A stretch of DNA of 64,000 nucleotides from BPJO01 sp037189665. GTDB lineage: Bacteria > Planctomycetota > Phycisphaerae > Tepidisphaerales > Tepidisphaeraceae. The DNA is taken from contig JBBCIV010000038.1 in assembly GCA_037189665.1 (NCBI GenBank), forward strand, positions 6,864-70,863, read 5' to 3'. The notes under the pieces are model-generated. The model did not search any database. It was not told the origin of the DNA and saw only the letters and a program-made list of their open reading frames with translations. Position 1 is the stretch's first letter. Every line of letters begins with the position of its first letter. Positions 58,940-64,000 of the stretch are shown here, one piece after another. The translations under genes and the position numbers were made by a program.

Positions 58940-60139
58940 TCAGAGCGGCAACTTCCGCGCAGTGGAGAGAAATGCGTCGTAGTTCTGCTTCGTTTCGGTG
59001 AGCGAATCGCCGCCGAATTTTTCGAGCAGGGCGCGGGCGATTTCAAACGCGATCACGTTTTCCATGATGCACGACGCGGCCGAGATCGCGCTGATGTCGG
59101 AACGCTCCCAGCCGGCCTCGCTGGGCTGTTTGTTGGCCAGGTCGATCGAACGAAGCGGCTTCCCGAGCGTGCTGATCGGCTTCATCGCGCCGCGCACCAC
59201 GACGGGCATGCCGTTGGTCATGCCGCCTTCGAGCCCGCCGGCGTTGTTGGTGGTGCGGACGTAGCCGAGGCTGGGGAGGTCCTTCTGCGAATCGTCGTAG
59301 AAGATCTCGTCGTGCACCTTCGAGCCGGGCAACTCCGCCACGCCGAAGCCCATGCCGATCTCGACCCCTTTGAAGGCCTGGATCGCGCCGACCGCGCCCA
59401 TGATGCGCCCGTCCAGCCGGCCTTCGATGGTCATCGACGAGCCGAGCCCGACCGGGCAGCCGAACACGTGACACTCGACGATCCCGCCGGCGGTATCCTT
59501 GGCGATCTTGGCGCTGTTGATGAACTCTCGCATCGCCGCAGAGGCGGCTTCGTCGGGGCAGTAGAGGTCGGAGGCGTCGCGCAATTGACGCAGCTTTTCG
59601 GCGATCGCAGTGCCGTGGCGCGTCGCGCTTTCGATATTGTCGATCAGGTCGATCTTCGCCCGCGATTCGCCCACTTGGCGTACGAATCCGACGACCTCGA
59701 TGCCGAACTGCTTAAGCAGCGATCGCGTCAGCGCGCCGGCGGCGACGCGGGCGGCGGTTTCGCGGGCGCTGGCGCGTTCGAGGGTTTCGCGGCAGTCGGT
59801 GGTGAGCCACTTGATGGAGCCGGCGAGGTCGGCATGGCCGGGGCGCGGGCGGGTGAGCGGGGGGGTCTTGGCGGGGTCGTCGAGGCGGTAGTCCTTGTTG
59901 GGGATCAGCATCGTGATCGGCGAGCCGATCGTCCTGCCCACGCGCGTGCCGGTGAGGAATTCGACGCGGTCGGTCTCGATCTTCTGCCGCCCGCCGCGCC
60001 CGTAACCGCCTTGTCGGCGCTGGAGTTCGAGGTTGATCAGGTCGGCGTCGATCGTCACGCCCGCGGGCATGCCTTCGACGAGGGTGATGAGCGCCTTGCC
60101 GTGGGATTCTCCCGCGGTGCGGTAACTGAGCGTGGCCAT
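58940..60139 (-). CDS. aroC: Chorismate synthase
   Basis: The 399-residue protein makes chorismate from EPSP with reduced FMN, the last shared step of aromatic amino acid synthesis. It has the AroC signatures YRTAGESHGKALITLVEGMPAG, RRQGGYGRGGR, GNNAGG-like TTNNAGGLEGGMTNGMPVV, and RPGHADLAGSIKW. Length is typical of the larger (plant/bacterial type 2) enzymes. The ATG at 60139 matches the conserved start. It is separated from other shikimate genes, and its neighbours are unrelated. Confidence 0.96.
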   Translation of the reverse strand: MATLSYRTAGESHGKALITLVEGMPAGVTIDADLINLELQRRQGGYGRGGRQKIETDRVEFLTGTRVGRTIGSPITMLIPNKDYRLDDPAKTPPLTRPRPGHADLAGSIKWLTTDCRETLERASARETAARVAAGALTRSLLKQFGIEVVGFVRQVGESRAKIDLIDNIESATRHGTAIAEKLRQLRDASDLYCPDEAASAAMREFINSAKIAKDTAGGIVECHVFGCPVGLGSSMTIEGRLDGRIMGAVGAIQAFKGVEIGMGFGVAELPGSKVHDEIFYDDSQKDLPSLGYVRTTNNAGGLEGGMTNGMPVVVRGAMKPISTLGKPLRSIDLANKQPSEAGWERSDISAISAASCIMENVIAFEIARALLEKFGGDSLTETKQNYDAFLSTARKLPL

Positions 60140-60230
60140 GGTCTGTGCGATCTTACTGGTTTAGTCACCATCTCGAAACGCGAAGGAGCGAAGAGACGAA
60201 GAAATACACTGTGGCGACGAACCCTTTGAT

Positions 60231-60301
60231 GTAGCCGCGACGCCTGCGCCATCCATTGGTTCTTCTGCGGATCGAATGGGCGACGCAGGCGTCGCAGCTA
60301 C
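60231..60301. repeat. Inverted-repeat element GTAGCCGCGACGCCTGCG
   Basis: The 18-base arms at 60231-60248 and 60284-60301 are complementary with one mismatch, around a 35-base centre. It lies in the 250-base gap between aroC and the SurA-like gene, next to a short GCGAAG-type stretch at 60173-60205. A miniature, MITE- or REP-like element is likely. Confidence 0.7.
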
Positions 60302-60356
60302 GCTTAAAGGGCACATCGCTATGCCAGGTCATCGACCGGTCAACGACGCCGGTATT

Positions 60357-60387
60357 GTCATATCAGTTGGTTTGGAACTGATATGAT
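60357..60387 (-). terminator. Stem-loop after the SurA-like gene, possible terminator
   Basis: CATATCAGTT and AACTGATATG form a perfect 10-bp stem (60359-60368 and 60376-60385) around GGTTTGG, starting five bases after the stop at 60390. It lacks a T run, so termination is uncertain. Confidence 0.45.
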
Positions 60388-60389
60388 AA

Positions 60390-62405
60390 TTAAGGCATAA
60401 ACGGGCTGCCCGGCGAGCGGGGCGGCGCCTTGTTGTTGGACGGCGTCTCGCCGTCGGCGCGGGTGTATCCGACGCGATGGGCGACGTTGTCGGCGTTGAA
60501 CCAGTTGTCCAGCACGTTGGACGATCGCAGTTCCTCGCCTCGCAGCATCGCTTCGGTTTGCGCGAACGCCATCTGTTCGAAGTCGGTGTTGATGAACGTC
60601 TTCAGCGCGAACAGTTCCACCGCCGCCACCTTATTGAAGCGCTGGGCCTTCACGATCTCGCGACGCGGCAGCTCCGACTCGCTCTTGAGCCCGCGCTGGA
60701 GGTCGAAGATCGGCTCGGTCAGCGCGTCGGCGTAGGCGTCGGTGAGCGGCGCGCCGGGGATGCGGAGATTGCCCTGCCCGAACCAGTCGGTCGTGTAAAC
60801 CACCTGGCTGAGCGACGCGAGTCCTGATTCCTTCGCCTTTGCCAGCGCGGCTTCCGCCGCCTCGACCGCCTTGGCGAACGCGTTCTTGCGTTTCACGTCC
60901 TTAATGAGCTGGTCGCGCACGTCGTTCATCAGCGCCGGGGCGTGCGAAGGGTCGGCCTCCACTACGCGAACGATGTACGTCGCCGCCTGATCCGAGAACG
61001 AACGCGACGGCTGGAGCAGGTCGAGCCGGCCGGGCATGCCATCGGCGCTGTTGACGAACTGCTTGACGTTCTTGAATAGATACTGCGCCGCGAACGTGCC
61101 ACGTTCGGCCGGGGGGCCGTCGGTCGCGATCGCCAAGCCGATGCCCGGCTTGCCGCGCAGCTCGATCTCGCTGAGCAGCGAGCCTTCGTTGACGACGGCG
61201 ACGGTCACGTGCTGGCGCCGTTGCACCTCGTCGCGAACCTTCAGCAGGTATTCGTAGCTGCCGATCTTCACGTCGCCGGCAACGGTGCTGTCGGCGATCT
61301 TCTGCGTGGCGGGGGGCGTGTTCTTCTCGGCGGCCTTGGTGTAGTCGTCGTTCAGGCGCTCGGTGATCAGGTTGGCGATCGTGCGACGCTTGGCGTCGAT
61401 GAGCGGCCTGCGGAGCGCTTCGTAAACCTTGTCGCTGACCGACTCGAACGCCGGCTTCACCGGCGCCGTTGCCGGCTGCGTGCTGGCGGGCTGGGTGGAC
61501 GGGTCGGGCTCGGGCGGGAGGAACTGGCTCCAGTTCTTATCGAAGTAGACGCGGGCGTCTTCCTCCCACGCGAAGTCGTCCTTCGATTTCACGACCGCGG
61601 CCTCGACTTCGCTGGCGGGGATGACAAAGTACTGCACCTTGATGCGGTCCGGCACGCGGTAACCAAAACCAAAGGGATTCTTGTTTGGATCGATCGTGCC
61701 AGCGGGGGTGGACGAGAAGGCCTCGAACTGGAGCTTGAGCTCGTCCTCGGTCGGCTCGCCGATCTGGGCGAGGTATTCGTCGGCGTCGAAGATCGCCAGT
61801 CGGGCCTTCACCTGCTGGGCTTGTTCGGCGAGCGACTGCTCGATCATCGGCCTGCTGATCTTGACCCGGCCGAGCGAGCGGAAGAACTGGTCGCGCACCG
61901 CGAGGCCAAGCCGAACGCTCTGGCGATAGTCTTCGCGCATCTTCTCGTTGGTCAGCGGACGCAGGACGAGGTTCGGGTTCCTCTGCGTGATGACCTGCGG
62001 GTTGGCCTGCGAGGTGAAGAACGAATCGACTTCCGGTTCGCTGGCGGCGGCGCCGGACTGCTGCGCCTCGCTGACGAGCAGAAACCACGTCAGCGTGTTG
62101 GCGTTGATCTGCTGGTACAGTTGGCCTGCCATCCCGGGCATGCCGCCGAATCCGAAGATGCGGTTCCAGGCGGGCTCGTGTTGTCCGGTCTGCGGGTTGA
62201 CGACCTGGAGGCTCTGAAGGCTTTCCAGCCGATAGTGCGCCGACTCCACATCGATGGCGTTGACGGGCTTGCCCGCCACTGCGCCGTGGGTGCCCAGCCC
62301 GTGGCTGCAATGCAGACCCGAGGTCGGAAGGAGGAACGCGACCATCAAAAAAGCGCCGAAGAACGCGAGCGTCTTTTTGCCGTGTTTATCGAAGTATCGG
62401 TACAT
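60390..62405 (-). CDS. SurA/PpiD-like chaperone with N-terminal membrane anchor
   Basis: The 671-residue protein starts MYRYFDKHGKKTLAFFGAFLMVAFLLP, a single membrane segment like that of PpiD. Residues about 50-200 look like the SurA N-terminal helical domain (GKPVNAIDVESAHYRLESL; SEAQQSGAAASEPEVDSFF). Coiled and helical regions follow. I see no parvulin-type PPIase core (the usual HILV...A-x-x-x-S block), so it may be a chaperone without isomerase activity. It sits 20 bases after the TPR gene and is probably co-transcribed. It would act in the periplasm on exported proteins. Confidence 0.75.
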   Translation of the reverse strand: MYRYFDKHGKKTLAFFGAFLMVAFLLPTSGLHCSHGLGTHGAVAGKPVNAIDVESAHYRLESLQSLQVVNPQTGQHEPAWNRIFGFGGMPGMAGQLYQQINANTLTWFLLVSEAQQSGAAASEPEVDSFFTSQANPQVITQRNPNLVLRPLTNEKMREDYRQSVRLGLAVRDQFFRSLGRVKISRPMIEQSLAEQAQQVKARLAIFDADEYLAQIGEPTEDELKLQFEAFSSTPAGTIDPNKNPFGFGYRVPDRIKVQYFVIPASEVEAAVVKSKDDFAWEEDARVYFDKNWSQFLPPEPDPSTQPASTQPATAPVKPAFESVSDKVYEALRRPLIDAKRRTIANLITERLNDDYTKAAEKNTPPATQKIADSTVAGDVKIGSYEYLLKVRDEVQRRQHVTVAVVNEGSLLSEIELRGKPGIGLAIATDGPPAERGTFAAQYLFKNVKQFVNSADGMPGRLDLLQPSRSFSDQAATYIVRVVEADPSHAPALMNDVRDQLIKDVKRKNAFAKAVEAAEAALAKAKESGLASLSQVVYTTDWFGQGNLRIPGAPLTDAYADALTEPIFDLQRGLKSESELPRREIVKAQRFNKVAAVELFALKTFINTDFEQMAFAQTEAMLRGEELRSSNVLDNWFNADNVAHRVGYTRADGETPSNNKAPPRSPGSPFMP

Positions 62406-62425
62406 GAATATAGATCTTGCCTGGG

Positions 62426-63487
62426 CTAGCTGGCGGGTTGAAGGGTCTGAAGCTCCTGCTGGGCCTTCTTGGCGGCCGGATCGTCGGGGAACTCGCGGAC
62501 GATCTGTTCGAGGACCGCCACCGCGCCCGGCTTGTCGCCGATCTGCTGAAGGATGTTCGCCGTCGCCTGCAGCGAGGGCAGCACGTTGGGCCGGCCGTCG
62601 GCGTCGCCGAAGTGGGCCACCACGCGCATGTAGATCAGCGCGATGTCCTGCATCGCCGCCTTGTCGGCCTTGCTGGCGGTGGCGAGCTTCGCCTGGGCGA
62701 GCGTGAACAGCGCGTCCGACTGGAGTCGCGGATCGGCGATGTTGCCGCGGTTGTCTTCGATCAGCTTGATGGCTTCGGGGTACTTCTTCTGGTCCAGCGC
62801 CAGCCGTGCCTGCGCGACCTTCGCGCCGGCGAGCTGCTCGCGGATTTCAGGCATGTCGCCGAGCTGATCGGCAAGCCGCGCCAGCCGCTCCAGCGTTGCC
62901 GTCGCGCCTGCCTCGTCGCCCTTGCGGCGGTGCAGGTCGATCAGGAAGGTGTAGAGGCCCAACTGCTGCGGGGCGCCGAGGCCCGGCTGCTTCAGCGCGG
63001 CCTCGACGTCGGCAATCGCGGTGTCGAGCTGTCGGTTGCCTTTTTCGGGCAATTCAGGACGGTATTGGATTGCCTCGTCGGGGTTGATCGACAGGATCGC
63101 CATGTAGGCCACCACGCGGGCATCGAACCGGTCGGCGGTGCCCAGCGCGATCAGCAGACGGCGCGCGGCGAAGTTGCGCAGCCAAGGCTTGCTGGTGCTG
63201 CGGATCGTGCGGGCGTAGCCGTCGATCGCCTTGTCCTTTTCGTCCTTCGCAAATGCCGTTTCCGCGTCGTTAAACGCGGCCTCGCCGTCCACGGCGATGT
63301 GGCTGACGCGGCCGATCTCGCGGTCGTTGCGCTCGCCGGCGCGGGTGGTGTAGATCAGTTTGTTATCGGCAAAGTCGATGAACGTCACCTGCTGCGGCTG
63401 CATGCCCGAGACGATGAGCTGGTCCGCCCAGCTTACCGACGCGGCCGCCGCCAGGGTGATCAACAGGGATCGGAGGGACACGGTCAT
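62426..63487 (-). CDS. Secreted TPR-like protein
   Basis: The 353-residue protein has a signal peptide (SLRSLLITLAAAASVSWA), a short beta domain (QVTFIDFADNKLIYTTRAGERNDREIG) and helical repeats of TPR type (AFNDAETAFAKDEKDKAIDGYARTI; LGLYTFLIDLHRRKGDEAGATATLERL; PSLQATANILQQIGDKPGAVAVLEQIVREFPDDP). It is encoded directly before the SurA/PpiD-like protein with a 20-base gap, so a joint role in envelope protein handling is likely. The ATG at 63487 is the start before the signal peptide. Confidence 0.85.
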   Translation of the reverse strand: MTVSLRSLLITLAAAASVSWADQLIVSGMQPQQVTFIDFADNKLIYTTRAGERNDREIGRVSHIAVDGEAAFNDAETAFAKDEKDKAIDGYARTIRSTSKPWLRNFAARRLLIALGTADRFDARVVAYMAILSINPDEAIQYRPELPEKGNRQLDTAIADVEAALKQPGLGAPQQLGLYTFLIDLHRRKGDEAGATATLERLARLADQLGDMPEIREQLAGAKVAQARLALDQKKYPEAIKLIEDNRGNIADPRLQSDALFTLAQAKLATASKADKAAMQDIALIYMRVVAHFGDADGRPNVLPSLQATANILQQIGDKPGAVAVLEQIVREFPDDPAAKKAQQELQTLQPAS

Positions 63488-63718
63488 ACTGCAACGCTGC
63501 CTTTCCGCCAAACCACATGCCACACATAACTCCTACGGCATCAGGTAGGAATGCGAGAGCAGGGAGTCGGATCTCTCGCCAGCTTTGATTTTAGCTCAAA
63601 AACGCAATTCTTGAACCTGCTGATACGGTACCGATTTTCTTAATGCTGTACAACGTGCTGCCTGCCTTGGCCCGGAGTTGAGGTCTATCGCATCATCTTG
63701 GCGATTTGCATTCTAATT
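63488..63718. other. Upstream region of the TPR/SurA-like operon
   Basis: No gene is seen. The region is fairly AT-rich around 63585-63660 and probably holds the promoter of the operon, but no box is clear enough to call. The remaining bases to the window end are repeats. Confidence 0.4.
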
Positions 63719-63760
63719 CCCTCTCCCGGTACTCCGGGAGAGGGAAGGGTGAGGGCCTCT
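63719..63760. repeat. CCCTCTCCCGG hairpin element with AGGGTGAGGG tail
   Basis: CCCTCTCCCGG and CCGGGAGAGGG form a perfect 11-bp stem around TACT (63719-63744), followed by AAGGGTGAGGGCC. This type of intergenic element is common in many GC-rich bacteria. It is related in form to the pair at 52845-52955. Confidence 0.75.
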
Positions 63761-63848
63761 GGCGAAAGGCGTGTGGGTCGTGGGTCGAATCATCTCATCC
63801 CGCCCCCGCTCCACGTCCTACATCACTTCTATAACAACGCCAATTCAA

Positions 63849-64000
63849 ACGCGAAGACGCGAAGACGCGAAGACGCGAAGACGCGAAGACGCGAAGACGC
63901 GAAGACGCGAAGATGCGAAGATGCGAAGATGCGAAGATGCGAAGATGCGAAGATGCGAAGATGCGAAGATGCGAAGATGCGAAGATGCGAAGATGCGAAG
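63849..64000. repeat. 8-bp tandem repeat array, continues past the window
   Basis: Eight exact copies of ACGCGAAG (63849-63912) are followed by eleven exact copies of ATGCGAAG (63913-64000) with no break in register. The array runs into the window edge, so its full length is unknown. Because the unit is 8 bp, no reading frame can pass through unchanged. The word GCGAAGACGCGAAG also occurs once at 51683. Confidence 0.97.

Noticed and set aside
58791..59001. Small ORFs such as 58791-58982 and 58816-59001
   Set aside because: They are translations of the CTTCG-rich repeat and overlap the end of aroC.
63849..64000. CRISPR array at the window end
   Set aside because: Units are 8 bp with no spacers, so it is a simple tandem repeat.

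Overview
The window looks like chromosomal DNA from a member of the Planctomycetota, most likely class Phycisphaerae (Tepidisphaeraceae-like). This is inferred from gene content: a PEP-CTERM protein with autotransporter-type beta-strand repeats, an H-X9-DG pseudopilin, very large secreted beta-propeller proteins with CBM9-like domains, a polysaccharide-degradation locus with several regulators, a RAYT transposase with REP elements, and several families of short intergenic repeats. Coding DNA is GC-rich. The longer intergenic stretches, especially 49675-50483, are visibly more AT-rich. No rRNA, CRISPR array, prophage or replication origin was seen.

Layout. 1-3454 (+) is the end of a type II secretion or type IV pilus type operon: a STAS protein translationally coupled to a GspE/PilB ATPase, then GspF/PilC, closed by a strong terminator. 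3636-11415 (-) holds a fused FAD/Fe-S oxidase of D-lactate or glycolate type, an NTF2-like protein, a two-gene unit made of an unknown protein and a ParA ATPase fused to a glycogen-binding (AMPK-CBM/CBM48-like) domain, and a CapD/FlaA1-type nucleotide-sugar enzyme carrying an in-frame inverted repeat. 11476-18870 has a soluble PQQ sugar dehydrogenase, a RAYT transposase with three REP copies, an aldo/keto reductase, small membrane proteins, a PDZ protein, a TPR protein and an APH-type kinase.

18972-46065 is dominated by a carbohydrate-use region. It has five one-component regulators in or beside it (GntR/LacI hybrid, LacI, AraC, GntR), a clan GH-A hydrolase, a sialate O-acetylesterase, a GH116-type hydrolase, a GH172 (DUF2961) enzyme, a GH81 endo-beta-1,3-glucanase and an SGNH hydrolase. 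These are followed by a probable operon of PEP-CTERM protein, pseudopilin, two giant NHL/CBM9 proteins and an alpha/beta hydrolase. I infer that the secreted proteins bind and cut a complex, probably acylated, glycan, and that the non-secreted GH116, GH172 and GH-A enzymes finish the products inside the cell. No transporter is encoded here. (Strictly, four clear one-component regulators lie inside the region: those starting at 19650, 27326, 29079 and 33711; the LuxR protein at 50484-51548 lies outside it.)

46174-63487 is mostly housekeeping: a tRNA with CAT anticodon, two dissimilar ammonium transporters, a LuxR-type regulator, an acetyl xylan esterase-type hydrolase, RimO, FolC, a glycosyltransferase, a DUF457 membrane protein, an alpha/beta hydrolase, AroC, a SurA/PpiD-like protein and a TPR protein. 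The window ends inside an 8-bp tandem repeat.

The observations most worth following up are the ParA-CBM fusion and its partner, the palindromic repeat read in frame inside the CapD-type gene, the paired giant propeller/CBM9 proteins, the RAYT/REP locus and the terminal octamer array.
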